From the NCBI RefSeq assembly GCF_017742995.1, contig NZ_CP072425.1:2294001-2358000 (forward strand): a stretch of 64,000 bases of DNA. Direction: 5' to 3'. The first letter of the stretch is position 1, and each line of letters opens with the position of its first letter. Positions 37,024 through 49,254 of this stretch are shown here, piece after piece. Under the pieces are notes generated by a model, which had not been told where the DNA came from, ran no database searches, and worked only from the letters and a program-made list of their open reading frames with translations. Both the position numbers and the translations under genes were made by a program. The stretch is from Pseudoalteromonas viridis. Lineage in GTDB: Bacteria; Pseudomonadota; Gammaproteobacteria; Enterobacterales; Alteromonadaceae.

Positions 37024-37821
37024 ATGGCTAAATCGAGTAAATACACGTCTAAACAGCCCAACGAGCAGGGCCTGATCGAATGGACAGAAGAAGAAAATCA
37101 GATCTGGTCTGAACTGGTTGCCAGACAGCTTGAGTGCATCAAAGGCAAAGCGTGTGATGAGTATCTCGAAGGCCTGCAAAAAATCAATTTACCCCACGAC
37201 CGTATCCCGCAGCTGCACGAGCTGAACGAGGTACTGGAGCGTGAAACGGGCTGGCAGGTCGCGCCAGTGCCTGCGTTGATCGACTTTGATGAGTTTTTCC
37301 GCCTGCTTGCGAACAAGCAGTTCCCGGTTGCCACTTTTATCCGCAGTCGCGAGGAGTTTGATTACCTGCAGGAGCCGGATATTTTCCACGAAATTTTTGG
37401 TCACTGTGCGATGCTGACTAACCCGGCATTTGCGGAGTTTACGCACAAGTACGGTCAACTGGGCTATGCCGCAGAGAAAAAAGACCGCGTATACCTGGCC
37501 CGTTTGTACTGGTTTACCGTTGAGTTTGGCTTGATGCAAACCAAAGATGGCCTGCGCATTTATGGCGGCGGGATCTTATCAAGCCCGGGTGAAACTCAGT
37601 ACGTTTACAGCAACGAGCCAGAGATCAACCCGTTAGAAGTACTTGACGTGCTTCGTACACCGTATCGAATTGATATTATGCAGCCTTTGTACTACACCAT
37701 TAACGCCATTGACGATTTGTTTGATATCTCACAAATGGATATTATGGCGCAGGTACGTAAGGCCAAAGAACTGGGTCTGTTTGAGCCTAAGTTCCCACCT
37801 AAAAACAAACTAGCAAGTTAA
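37024..37821 (+). CDS. phhA: Phenylalanine 4-monooxygenase
   Basis: Non-haem iron, pterin-dependent hydroxylase converting L-phenylalanine to L-tyrosine, the entry to phenylalanine catabolism. The start is placed at the ATG at 37024 behind AAGAAGG; the upstream in-frame Met at 36997 lacks a good ribosome site. It has 265 residues, the short bacterial form without a regulatory ACT domain. Iron ligands His122 and His127 (FHEIFGHC) and Glu167 (WFTVEFGL) are all present. The pterin contacts LLSSPGE-type loop ([13 protein letters not shown]) is seen. phhB follows 10 bp later. Confidence 0.96.
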   Translation: MAKSSKYTSKQPNEQGLIEWTEEENQIWSELVARQLECIKGKACDEYLEGLQKINLPHDRIPQLHELNEVLERETGWQVAPVPALIDFDEFFRLLANKQFPVATFIRSREEFDYLQEPDIFHEIFGHCAMLTNPAFAEFTHKYGQLGYAAEKKDRVYLARLYWFTVEFGLMQTKDGLRIYGGGILSSPGETQYVYSNEPEINPLEVLDVLRTPYRIDIMQPLYYTINAIDDLFDISQMDIMAQVRKAKELGLFEPKFPPKNKLAS

Positions 37822-37831
37822 GGATTTATTG

Positions 37832-38176
37832 ATGTCTGATTTAAGTGCACAAAAATGTGAAGCGTGTCGTGCGGATGCGCCTAAAGTGTCAGATGCCGAA
37901 TTAGCTGAACTGATCAAGCTGATCCCGGATTGGGTGCCAGAAGTACGTGACGGTATTATGCAGCTTGAGCGTGTTTATAAGTTTAAAAACTTTAAGCAAG
38001 CCATTGCATTCACTAACAAAGTGGGCGACATGGCAGAAGATGAAGGCCACCACCCGGGTCTGTTGACCGAGTGGGGCAAAGTGACAGTAACCTGGTGGAG
38101 CCACTCTATCAAAGGTCTGCACAAAAATGACTTTATCTGCGCGGCGAAAACCGACGAGATCTTTGCCGCACTGTAA
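37832..38176 (+). CDS. phhB: Pterin-4-alpha-carbinolamine dehydratase
   Basis: Recycles the oxidised tetrahydropterin made by PhhA. It has 114 residues, starting at the ATG at 37832 (a TTG just before it is in frame); ribosome site AAGGA. The catalytic His cluster [21 protein letters not shown] (landmarks GHHPG and WWSH) is intact. An N-terminal [10 protein letters not shown] segment with two cysteines precedes the fold, as in related marine proteins. It is co-transcribed with phhA. Confidence 0.95.
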   Translation: MSDLSAQKCEACRADAPKVSDAELAELIKLIPDWVPEVRDGIMQLERVYKFKNFKQAIAFTNKVGDMAEDEGHHPGLLTEWGKVTVTWWSHSIKGLHKNDFICAAKTDEIFAAL

Positions 38177-38193
38177 GGGTCGGGCAAATTAAA

Positions 38194-38222
38194 TTAAAAA
38201 AGGCGCCTCAGCGCCTTTTTTA
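38194..38222 (+). terminator. Rho-independent terminator of phhAB
   Basis: AAAAAAGGCGC / GCGCCTTTTTT stem with a 4-nt loop. Confidence 0.93.
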
Positions 38223-38260
38223 ATGCCTGTAGGATTGTCGAACCATAGTGGACAACCTCT

Positions 38261-38426
38261 TTATACCAATTTGCTTAATTAAGTGTTCTATTTTGAGGCG
38301 AGAAAATACAGTCGATAACAAGGCAAAAATTTTGCTATTTAGTTGTTCTAAATGAGAAATTTTTAACGCCGTTAGCGTCATATTTGCTCCGTCAAATTGA
38401 ACAGGTATTAAGTGAAATTGGTATTA
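38261..38426. repeat. 166-bp full-length palindromic repeat element, copy 2
   Basis: Second copy of the element at 5629-5794, in the same orientation. Ends TTATACCAATTT and AAATTGGTATTA pair. The centre holds ATTTAG-TTGTT-CTAAAT, flanked by AAAAATTT / AAATTTTT. It ends 6 bp past the barA stop. Confidence 0.88.
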
Positions 38427-38432
38427 CATTCG

Positions 38433-41213
38433 CTAATGCGTAAGCGTCGGTCCCGATACGGCTTGTGAATCTCGCTCTAAATGTTGCAGCTCATCAATCA
38501 GCTCCAGCAACTCCGGCTCAATATAATCAAAGTCACGGGATTGTTTTAAGGCCGTTTCCAGCGTTTCGGCCAGGTTCTTGAGCGTCGGCACACCGGTATA
38601 ACAGCAGGCGCCATGAAACTTGTGGATCACGGTCAGCAGGGTTTGGGTATCTTCCTGTTGCGCCGACTCATTCAGCTGGCTGAGGGTTTCGGGAACGCTT
38701 TGCAACAACATATCCAGCATCTCCAGGGCTAGCTCTGGTTTATTGCCTGCGCGTTGCAGGGCCAGCTCCCAGTCCAGCAAGTGGCTTTCAAACGGGGCAA
38801 TGCTGGCCACCTGAGGCTGCTGTGCCTTTTGTTTTTCCGGCGGTAATGACGGGCTGTGGTCGCAAATGATCTGCCGCAGCATGTCTTCATCGATCGGCTT
38901 TGTCATGTAGCCGTTAAAGCCATCTTTGATCAGCTGCTCTTTTTCACCCGTTAATGCGTGCGCCGTCACTGCAATGATAGGTGTATCATCATTCAGTGAA
39001 GACTCTTTAATGGTTCTGCACGCGGTGATGCCGTCCATGATCGGCATCTGAATATCCATAAAGATCAGGTCGTACTTTTGTGACTTACATAAACTCACCG
39101 CTTGCGCGCCATTGTGAGCCGTATCTATGGTATCGACCTGCTCTTCCAGCAGGGTGTAAAGCAGCTTTAAATTGGCGTCATTGTCATCGGCTATCAGCAC
39201 TTTGAGCGGCAGGTGTGCTAAGTCTGTGTCGTCAATTGATACGCTGGGATGATCTAAGCGATAAGGCGCTGCCAGCATGTCGCACAGCTTTCTGTGATGC
39301 ATAGGTTTGCTGATACAGGCATCGGCGCCACTGCCAATTAATGATTCACGCATATTGTGAGAAATGGTGTTGACCATCAGGTACAGATAATCCGCCATCT
39401 CTCTGGCCTGGGTAATATAGGCCTTCACAGTTTGCATATCATCCACCGTTGCCATGTTACCGATCAGGCAGATGTCATACTTAAATTCCTGCTCCAGTGC
39501 GGCCAAAAAGGTTTCTTCATTTTTACAGCAGGTCACTTGCATCGCCCAATCTTCAAGCTGAGCTTTAACGGCATTGCGGGTATGCTCCTGTGGCTCAAAG
39601 TACAGCACGCGCTTGTTTTCCAGTGGCTTGGTAGGCAGGTCGTCATCAAACAAGCGACTTGGCAGATTAAAAATGGCATTAAAGGTAAAGCACGAACCAC
39701 TGCCGGGTGCAGAGTTAAGCGTGATGCGGCCACTCATGGCTTCGACAATATGTTTGGTGATGATTAAGCCAAGACCTGTGCCGCCGAACTTGCGGGTAAT
39801 GCTGGAATCGGCCTGAGCGAATGGGGTAAACAGGGTGTCTTGTTTTTCCTGTGCAATGCCAAGCCCCGTATCACTGACCGAGATCAGCAGCGAGGTCTGG
39901 CTGTCGCCCTTGAGTCGATGGCTGATATCGACTTTCACTGAACCTTTTTCGGTGAACTTGATGGCATTGCTGATCAGATTGATCAGGACCTGTTTAAAGC
40001 GTGTCGGATCGCCCACCAGATTATCCGGCACCTGGCGATTGATGGCAATCGACAGTTCCAGTTGTTTTTCATAGGCGCTCGGGGCAAGCAGCGTCATCAC
40101 TTCATTCACCGCATCCCTGAGCTGGAACTGAATACTTTCCAGCTCCATGGCACCGGCTTCGAGCTTCGAAAAGTCGAGAATATCACTGATGATGGTCAGC
40201 AGGCTGTTGGCCGACAGCTCTATGGTATCTAAGTAGTCTTTCTGGTGCTTGTTAAGGGGCGTTTTGTAAAGCTGGCGGGTAAAGCCAATCACGCCGTTCA
40301 GCGGGGTTCTTAATTCGTGACTCATCTTAGCGAGGAAGTCGGATTTAACCCGGTTGGCCACCTGGGCTTCTTTTTTCGCAATATTCAGCTGGATATTCTG
40401 GGTTTCGTATTGCTCCAGTGTTTCCCGGTAATCGCTGGTGGCCTGATCTATGTGCTTTTGCATTTCGTCGCGTTGTAGCACCATTTTTTCGCTGATGGTG
40501 ATGAGGCCCTCACGAAGTAAGTCGAATTCGCCCTGCATCGGCTGTTCTACGCCAATTTTGGTTTTGCCCTCAAGCAGTTTATCTGTGGCCAACAGTAAGT
40601 GAGACAGCGGTGTTGAGAACATGCGGCTGAGCCGGGTCGAGACAAAGGCACTCAGCAACAAAGCCACCATAATGATGGCGCCACTGAACAGCAGTGCTTG
40701 TTGCTGGCCAATAATGGCTTGGTCTTTACTGAGCTCTATCATCAGCACAGCGGTGGTGCGGGTATGGGCATTTTGCCAATCCGAAGTCCCTTGCTGTTGC
40801 GGCTGTTTTACGGGCGCAAAGATAATGTATCTGTCGAGGTACTGAACGATTTCAGTGGCATATAATTCCGTGACATTGCCACGATAATGGAGCTGATTAA
40901 AATCGTTATGATAGTTACTGGTTAACAGCAACTGATTGTCTTCATTGAACAGCGCGATGCTATTGACGAAACTGCCATGCTGGTTGTGGATGGTGGTGAT
41001 CACCCGATGCAACCTGGCTTTATCTCGCTCAGCCAGCGGTTGTTCCACCGTCATTGCCAGGGTATTGGCCAGGCTGGTGCCTTGTTGCTTGAGGATTTGT
41101 TCAAGCTCAACGTAACGATTTATAGTAAAATAGCCGCCAAGTACCAGGCCGATTAACACCGTTGGGATCAGGGTCAACACTAATACGCTGTCGCGCAAAC
41201 TCAATTTAGACAT
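38433..41213 (-). CDS. barA: Hybrid sensor histidine kinase BarA
   Basis: Membrane kinase that phosphorylates the response regulator UvrY/GacA and so controls Csr small RNAs. It has 926 residues: TM1 (about 10-30), a periplasmic sensor, TM2 (about 168-190), HAMP, HisKA with His299 (MSHELRTPLNG), HATPase with N/G boxes, a degenerate receiver (about 535-650, no phosphoacceptor Asp in CLIGNM), a full receiver with Asp720 (FMDIQMPIMDG), and an HPt domain with His864 (IHKFHGACCYTG). It is divergent from rlmD, as in E. coli. uvrY is not in this window. Confidence 0.95.
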   Translation of the reverse strand: MSKLSLRDSVLVLTLIPTVLIGLVLGGYFTINRYVELEQILKQQGTSLANTLAMTVEQPLAERDKARLHRVITTIHNQHGSFVNSIALFNEDNQLLLTSNYHNDFNQLHYRGNVTELYATEIVQYLDRYIIFAPVKQPQQQGTSDWQNAHTRTTAVLMIELSKDQAIIGQQQALLFSGAIIMVALLLSAFVSTRLSRMFSTPLSHLLLATDKLLEGKTKIGVEQPMQGEFDLLREGLITISEKMVLQRDEMQKHIDQATSDYRETLEQYETQNIQLNIAKKEAQVANRVKSDFLAKMSHELRTPLNGVIGFTRQLYKTPLNKHQKDYLDTIELSANSLLTIISDILDFSKLEAGAMELESIQFQLRDAVNEVMTLLAPSAYEKQLELSIAINRQVPDNLVGDPTRFKQVLINLISNAIKFTEKGSVKVDISHRLKGDSQTSLLISVSDTGLGIAQEKQDTLFTPFAQADSSITRKFGGTGLGLIITKHIVEAMSGRITLNSAPGSGSCFTFNAIFNLPSRLFDDDLPTKPLENKRVLYFEPQEHTRNAVKAQLEDWAMQVTCCKNEETFLAALEQEFKYDICLIGNMATVDDMQTVKAYITQAREMADYLYLMVNTISHNMRESLIGSGADACISKPMHHRKLCDMLAAPYRLDHPSVSIDDTDLAHLPLKVLIADDNDANLKLLYTLLEEQVDTIDTAHNGAQAVSLCKSQKYDLIFMDIQMPIMDGITACRTIKESSLNDDTPIIAVTAHALTGEKEQLIKDGFNGYMTKPIDEDMLRQIICDHSPSLPPEKQKAQQPQVASIAPFESHLLDWELALQRAGNKPELALEMLDMLLQSVPETLSQLNESAQQEDTQTLLTVIHKFHGACCYTGVPTLKNLAETLETALKQSRDFDYIEPELLELIDELQHLERDSQAVSGPTLTH

Positions 41214-41295
41214 AAATTGGATGTAAAACAGTAAGTAGTCTGAGCCCTAGAGTATCGAGTTAACAGGTGTTTAGCAATCTTATAGGGGCGGCAAT

Positions 41296-42621
41296 ATGGC
41301 ACAAATATTTCGTGCTGGAAAATCTTCTAAACAACGTAGTAAGCAAGTCGAGACAGTTGAGCTGACAATTGACTCACTGGATCATCAGGGGCGCGGTGTG
41401 TGCAGACACCAGGGAAAAGTCGGCTTTGTGGATGGTGCACTGAGTTCCGAGCGGGTTAAAGCACGTATCAAGACTCAAAAAAGTCGTGTTTTCGAAGCGC
41501 AAACCGTCAAGGTGCTGGAGCCAAGTGAGGAGCGGGTTACGCCGTTTTGCGAATACTATCAACAATGTGGTGGCTGCGCGTTACAGCATCTGGACGCCGA
41601 TGCGCAGCTGGTGCATAAGCAGCAGGCGGTTTCGGCCTTATTTAACAAATTCGCCAAAGCTTCTGAGTTGCCCTGGCTGGCACCACTGACAGGGCCTGAG
41701 CGCCATTATCGCCGCGCCGGGCGTATTGCCTGCATCTATGACAAACAAAATAACCAGCTCAAACTGGGGTTTCGTTCTGCCGGGTCAAAGAAAATTATTG
41801 AAATTGATCACTGTGCGGTCATGGTTGATGCCTTTGCTGGTGGCTTTGAAGCGCTGCGCCAGGCTCTAAATGCCCACCCAGAACTTCGCAGCGTCAGCCA
41901 TATCCAGTTCTGTGCAGCGGATAATGGGGCGTTTGTACTACTGCGTCATACCCGGGCAATTAGCCCACAGGTTAAAGCACAGGTTGCAGAGCGTCTTGCG
42001 GGGCAAAACTGGCAGCTTGTCTGGGATGATGGCAAGTCGCAGCCAGAATATACGCTGTTGCCAACCTATGAGAGCGCCGGCGTAACGTTTGCGTTTAAGC
42101 TCGACAACTTTATTCAGGTTAATCGCGATATTAATGAACAAATGCTGCAAAGGGCACTTGAGTGGCTGGCTTTGACGGGCAAAGAGCAGGTTCTGGATCT
42201 GTTTTGTGGAATTGGTAACTTCTCCTTATTGCTGGCAAAACACGCAAACAAGGTGGTTGCGGTAGAAGGGGTGGCAGAGTCGGTTGCAATGGCACGGCAA
42301 AATGCGCACACTAACCACATCGACACGGTCAGTTTTCACCAGTTTGACCTCACTCAGCCCCTGACGACGGCGAACTGGTTTCATGCGGCGCTGGATGTGC
42401 TGGTGTTAGATCCCTCACGCACCGGGGCGTACGAGATATTACGCCAGTTGCCGTTGACGCAGTTTAAACAGGTTTTATATGTGTCCTGCGATCCTGTGAC
42501 CATGGCCAGAGATGCGGCATTGCTGCTGGAAGCGGGCTTTGTGGTCGATAAAGTGTGTTTAATGAATATGTTCCCGCACACAGGACATATAGAAACCATG
42601 GCGTTGTTCCAAAGGAGGTAG
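41296..42621 (+). CDS. rlmD: 23S rRNA (uracil(1939)-C(5))-methyltransferase
   Basis: SAM-dependent m5U methyltransferase, 441 residues. An N-terminal TRAM domain (VETVELTIDSLDHQGRGVCRH, landmark LDHQGRGV) is followed by the 4Fe-4S cysteines C85, C91, C94 and C173, the spacing of E. coli C81/C87/C90/C162. The SAM motif is DLFCGIGNFSL; the catalytic Cys398 lies in YVSCDPVTM, and DPSRTG is the other conserved site. It is divergent from barA and directly upstream of relA (4 bp), so they are likely co-transcribed. Confidence 0.96.
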   Translation: MAQIFRAGKSSKQRSKQVETVELTIDSLDHQGRGVCRHQGKVGFVDGALSSERVKARIKTQKSRVFEAQTVKVLEPSEERVTPFCEYYQQCGGCALQHLDADAQLVHKQQAVSALFNKFAKASELPWLAPLTGPERHYRRAGRIACIYDKQNNQLKLGFRSAGSKKIIEIDHCAVMVDAFAGGFEALRQALNAHPELRSVSHIQFCAADNGAFVLLRHTRAISPQVKAQVAERLAGQNWQLVWDDGKSQPEYTLLPTYESAGVTFAFKLDNFIQVNRDINEQMLQRALEWLALTGKEQVLDLFCGIGNFSLLLAKHANKVVAVEGVAESVAMARQNAHTNHIDTVSFHQFDLTQPLTTANWFHAALDVLVLDPSRTGAYEILRQLPLTQFKQVLYVSCDPVTMARDAALLLEAGFVVDKVCLMNMFPHTGHIETMALFQRR

Positions 42622-42625
42622 TCAT

Positions 42626-42877
42626 ATGGTTGCGACTCGCCAGTCTCATCAATCCGGTCTTCCGGCTGACTTTCATGCCCGGCTTGGGTTACTGAATTTA
42701 TCGCAGGAAAAGCGCGACCGGCTGGATCAGGTGTATGCCTTGTGTCCGCAAGATGAGGCGACCACCACTTTGGCCAAAGCCATTGAAATGGTTGAGATCC
42801 TGGCAGAGCTGAACTTCGATTCGGAGTCGCTGGCCGGGGCTTTTTTTGACTCCTTACTTCCTGTCCGGACAAATTGA
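42626..42877 (+). pseudogene. relA: relA, 5' part before a frameshift
   Basis: 83 codons starting with the ATG at 42626 behind AAAGGAGG, 4 bp after rlmD. The product begins MVATRQSH like RelA (MVAVRSAH in E. coli) and contains IEMVEILAEL at the place of E. coli VEMVEILSTL. The frame leaves the family sequence in a run of seven T (42841-42847) and stops at 42875-42877. Removing one T would give AFLTPYFLSGQIEIDAIEE and join it to the next frame. So this is the start of a single relA gene that is broken in this sequence, by real mutation or by a sequencing error. Confidence 0.85.
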
Positions 42878-44783
42878 GATCGATGCCATTGAAGAAGCAC
42901 AGGGCGAAAATGTCGCCCTGCTGCTCAAAGGCGTAGAGCAAATGGCCTCCATCAGTACGTTGGCCCATCAGGGCAAGGGTAGCCTGCAGATAGACAAAAT
43001 TCGACGCATGTTACTGGCCATGGTGGAAGATGTTCGAGCCGTGGTGGTCAAACTGGCAGAGCAGATCTGCTATTTGCGCGCCGTTAAAAACGCCTCTGAG
43101 GAAGAGCGGGTGGTGGCAGCCAAAGCCACGGCCAATATTTTTGCGCCACTGGCCAACCGGCTGGGGATCGGGCAGCTCAAATGGGAGCTCGAAGATCTTT
43201 CATTTCGCTATTTGCACCCAAAAACCTACAAGAGCATTGCCAAACAGCTGTCGGATAAACGCCTGGACCGTGAAGCCTATATGGCCAATATGGTTGAGCT
43301 GGTGCAGAGCAAGCTCAAAGAGGCGGGCATTGAGGCCGAAGTGTATGGCCGGCCTAAGCACATTTACAGCATCTACAAAAAAATGGTGCAAAAGAATTAC
43401 GAGTTTGATCAGCTCTTTGATATCCGGGCGATGCGGGTGGTCGTCAATGAAATTCAGGACTGCTACGGTGCGCTTGGTATAGTGCACACCAACTGGCGTC
43501 ATCTGCACAAAGAGTTCGACGATTATGTTGCCACACCAAAGCAAAACGGTTATCAGTCCATTCATACAGTGGTGTTTGGCCCAGAGGGCAAAACCGTGGA
43601 GATCCAGATCCGTACCCAGGCCATGCATCAGGATGCCGAGCTGGGCGTGGCGGCGCACTGGATGTACAAAGAAGGGGCTCTGCCGGGCCGTGGTTCAGGG
43701 TATGAGCAAAAGATCAGCTGGCTGAGAAAACTGCTGCAATGGCAAGAAGAAGTGGTCGATGGCAGCGAGCTGGCCGAAGAGCTGAAAAACCAGGTTGTAG
43801 AAGACAGGGTGTATGTCTTTACCCCTAAAGGCGATATTTTTGATTTGCCACTGGGCGCGACGCCACTGGATTTTGCCTACTACATTCACTCCAATGTCGG
43901 ACACCGCTGCATCGGAGCCAAGGTATTTGGCAAAATCGTGCCCTTTACTCATAAGCTATCGACCGGCGATCAGGTTGAGATCCTGACCCAGAAAAATCCG
44001 TCGCCAAGTCGTGACTGGCTCAGCCCGTCGCTGGGCTATGTGCACTCATCCAGAGCGCGCAGCAAGATCCATCACTGGTTTAAGCAGCAGGACAGAGATA
44101 AAAACCTGCAGGCAGGGAAAGAAATTCTCGACGGTCATCTGCAAAAGCTCGACCTGACTTACAAAGATCTCGACTCCGCCATTGAGCGTTTTAACTTTAA
44201 AGAGCTCGACGATTTAATGGTGGCCATTGGTGCCGGAGATATTCGCATCAACCAGTTCCTGAATTATGTTCAGGACAAGCCTGAGCCAATGCCCAAGCTC
44301 AAAATGAGCACGCCGAAAAAGCACAAGGGCGATAGCAATGGCATTGTGGTTGAAGGCGTTGGCAATCTGATGAGCCATGTTGCCAAGTGTTGTCAGCCGG
44401 TTCCGGGGGATGAGATTGTCGGTTACATTACCCAAGGGCGGGGCATTGCCGTGCATCGTGCCGATTGTGACTCCTTTGCGCATATTTGTGAGCAGCATCC
44501 GGAGCGGGAAATTGCCGTCAGCTGGTCAGACGATGTGCGTGCCTGCTATGCCGTGACCTTGCATATTGAGGCCAATGACCGCCATGGCCTGATCCGCGAT
44601 ATCAGCTCGGTGCTGGCCAACGAAAAACTCAATGTGATGAATATGAACGTCAATACGCAGGATGATAAGCACATTGCCATTTTCACCATGAAACTCGAAG
44701 TGGGCGACTTATCCGCGATGAACCGCTTACTGACTAAGCTAATGCAAATAGAAGGCGTATTTGAAGCTCGGAGACAACACTGA
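42846..44783 (+). CDS. relA: GTP pyrophosphokinase RelA, main part after a frameshift
   Basis: RelA makes (p)ppGpp on stalled ribosomes. From 42846 on, the family sequence is complete: the rest of the inactive HD domain (RRMLLAMVEDVRAVVVKLAE), the synthetase domain (YGRPKHIYSIYKKM, FDIRAMRVVV, YQSIHTVVFGP, VEIQIRTQAMH), TGS (RVYVFTPKGDIFDLP), the Cys-containing zinc-finger region (VAKCCQPVPGD) and the C-terminal ACT/RRM part. A TTG at 42846 opens the frame but is not a natural start; about 75 N-terminal residues are in the other frame upstream. Full length after repair would be about 719 residues. mazG starts 2 bp after the stop. Confidence 0.93.
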   Translation: MTPYFLSGQIEIDAIEEAQGENVALLLKGVEQMASISTLAHQGKGSLQIDKIRRMLLAMVEDVRAVVVKLAEQICYLRAVKNASEEERVVAAKATANIFAPLANRLGIGQLKWELEDLSFRYLHPKTYKSIAKQLSDKRLDREAYMANMVELVQSKLKEAGIEAEVYGRPKHIYSIYKKMVQKNYEFDQLFDIRAMRVVVNEIQDCYGALGIVHTNWRHLHKEFDDYVATPKQNGYQSIHTVVFGPEGKTVEIQIRTQAMHQDAELGVAAHWMYKEGALPGRGSGYEQKISWLRKLLQWQEEVVDGSELAEELKNQVVEDRVYVFTPKGDIFDLPLGATPLDFAYYIHSNVGHRCIGAKVFGKIVPFTHKLSTGDQVEILTQKNPSPSRDWLSPSLGYVHSSRARSKIHHWFKQQDRDKNLQAGKEILDGHLQKLDLTYKDLDSAIERFNFKELDDLMVAIGAGDIRINQFLNYVQDKPEPMPKLKMSTPKKHKGDSNGIVVEGVGNLMSHVAKCCQPVPGDEIVGYITQGRGIAVHRADCDSFAHICEQHPEREIAVSWSDDVRACYAVTLHIEANDRHGLIRDISSVLANEKLNVMNMNVNTQDDKHIAIFTMKLEVGDLSAMNRLLTKLMQIEGVFEARRQH

Positions 44784-44785
44784 CT

Positions 44786-45586
44786 ATGAGCGCCTCGTTG
44801 CAGCAATTACTGGACATTATGGCAACCCTGCGCGACCCGCAAAAGGGTTGCGCCTGGGATCAACAACAAACCTTTGAAACCATAGTGCCCCATACCCTTG
44901 AAGAAGCCTACGAAGTGGCCGACAGCATAGAGCAGCAAGACTTTGTCGGGCTCAAAGATGAGTTGGGCGATTTATTGTTTCAGGTGGTTTTTTATGCTCA
45001 GTTGGGCAAAGAAGCCGGGCTCTTTGAGTTTGACGACATAGTAAAAGGACTGAATGATAAGCTGGTGCGCCGTCACCCTCATGTCTTTGAGGCTCCGGAT
45101 AGCACGTTGAGCGATGCAGAGTTAAGTGCGCAGTGGCAGGCCATCAAAGATAAAGAGCGCAGTGCAAAGCCGGTCCGGTTTGACGACGATGTACCACTGA
45201 ACTTACCCGCCTTATCGCGCGCTGCGAAAATTCAAAAGCGTGCTGCGTCTTTGGGGTTTGACTGGCCGACCTATCAGGGCGCGCTGGACAAAGTGGCAGA
45301 AGAAGTGACGGAAGTCAGTGAGGCACTCAGTCACGACCCTGACTCCGAGCACAGTGCGGAGGAGCTCGGCGACCTGCTGTTTGCTACGGTGAATGTGGCA
45401 CGTCACATCAAACGCGACCCGGAGCAGCTTTTGCGCCGTGCCAGTGACAAATTTGTCGCCCGCTTTAGTGCCATCGAGGGCATTCTGGCGGAGCGGGAAA
45501 TCGCCTTGTCGGACGCCAGCCTGGCGCAAATGGATGACGCCTGGGAAGAAGTCAAACGACGCCAGCGTTCAGGTGAGAATAATTAA
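44786..45586 (+). CDS. mazG: Nucleoside triphosphate pyrophosphohydrolase MazG
   Basis: Hydrolyses NTPs to NMPs and pyrophosphate and in E. coli affects (p)ppGpp and cell survival. It has 266 residues with two MazG repeats. The first has TLEEAYEVADSIEQQDFVGLKDELGDLLFQ (landmarks EEAYEVAD and KDELGDLL) with the EExxE...ExxD metal motif; the second has EEVTEVSEAL and EELGDLLFA. It lies 2 bp after relA, the conserved gammaproteobacterial order. Confidence 0.96.
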   Translation: MSASLQQLLDIMATLRDPQKGCAWDQQQTFETIVPHTLEEAYEVADSIEQQDFVGLKDELGDLLFQVVFYAQLGKEAGLFEFDDIVKGLNDKLVRRHPHVFEAPDSTLSDAELSAQWQAIKDKERSAKPVRFDDDVPLNLPALSRAAKIQKRAASLGFDWPTYQGALDKVAEEVTEVSEALSHDPDSEHSAEELGDLLFATVNVARHIKRDPEQLLRRASDKFVARFSAIEGILAEREIALSDASLAQMDDAWEEVKRRQRSGENN

Positions 45587-45675
45587 AAGGGGGTGATTTT
45601 TCGCTGGATTGCCCCCTGCGCTTTTGCTATACTATTGCCCCGTCTTGATTCTTATTTAAATTCCATTTTTCCTGA

Positions 45676-47325
<1,650 letters not shown>

Positions 47326-47330
47326 TGATG

Positions 47331-47360
47331 AAAAGCCGTGCCTCAGTGCACGGCTTTTTT
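47331..47360 (+). terminator. Rho-independent terminator of pyrG
   Basis: AAAAGCCGTGC / GCACGGCTTTT stem, 6-nt loop, T-run. Confidence 0.93.
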
Positions 47361-47371
47361 AATCGCCGTAA

Positions 47372-48760
<1,389 letters not shown>

Positions 48761-48777
48761 TTTAATTGATCTGACTG

Positions 48778-48815
48778 AAAAAGCCGCGCTTTATTAAGCG
48801 CGGCTTTTTTTTTTA
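48778..48815 (+). terminator. Rho-independent terminator of eno
   Basis: AAAAAGCCGCGCT / AGCGCGGCTTTTT stem, 6-nt loop, long T-run. Confidence 0.95.
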
Positions 48816-48875
48816 TACATTTCAAACCTGCTCCTGTAATATAGCCACCCCAAAAAATGAATAAAGGAACATATA

Positions 48876-49226
48876 GTGAAACTCAAAAATTTCATTGCGG
48901 TGATTTCCCTGGCCGCAGCCAGTATGAGTGCACCGGTATTGGCAAATTATTCCTGCAAAGGTAAGGTCAGCTCTGTGTCACTGGGTGCGAACAGTCGACT
49001 GTACGCTTCTATAGACGGTGTCGTTAGCAATGGCGGGATCTGCTTTCTAAACGATTCGGCAAAAGGTGAGTTCTGTCATGCAGTATACAGTAGCCTACTG
49101 GTTGCGTTGAGTGCACAAAAAGAGGTCGTTGTTTACTTTAGTAAGGGAACAGCTGCAGATTGCAATAAAGGAAGCTGGGTGACCTTCGAAGATCACGGGT
49201 TTTATCATTTCAGTTTGAAAAAGTAG
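48876..49226 (+). CDS. Small secreted protein, function unknown
   Basis: A 116-residue product with a GTG start behind AAAGGAAC. An N-terminal signal peptide (MKLKNFIAVISLAAASMSAPVLA, cleavage after VLA) leaves a mature domain of about 93 residues with four cysteines (YSCKG, GGICF, EFCHA, ADCNK), probably two disulfides. I do not recognise a named family with certainty. The spacing and beta-rich pattern suggest a small extracytoplasmic domain. It is alone between the eno terminator and the convergent mutH. Confidence 0.75.
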   Translation: MKLKNFIAVISLAAASMSAPVLANYSCKGKVSSVSLGANSRLYASIDGVVSNGGICFLNDSAKGEFCHAVYSSLLVALSAQKEVVVYFSKGTAADCNKGSWVTFEDHGFYHFSLKK

Positions 49227-49254
49227 TTGCTGAGCTTGGCGTTTTTGACCAGGT

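Noticed and set aside
42838..42850. Programmed -1 ribosomal frameshift at T-TTT-TTT in relA
   Set aside because: A -1 slip would read TGA as the next codon and terminate; the downstream relA frame is +1, and there is no stop or rare codon at the shift site to drive +1 slipping.
42381..42968. 195-codon minus-strand frame spanning the rlmD-relA junction
   Set aside because: It is antisense to two well-supported genes, with low-complexity, non-homologous product.
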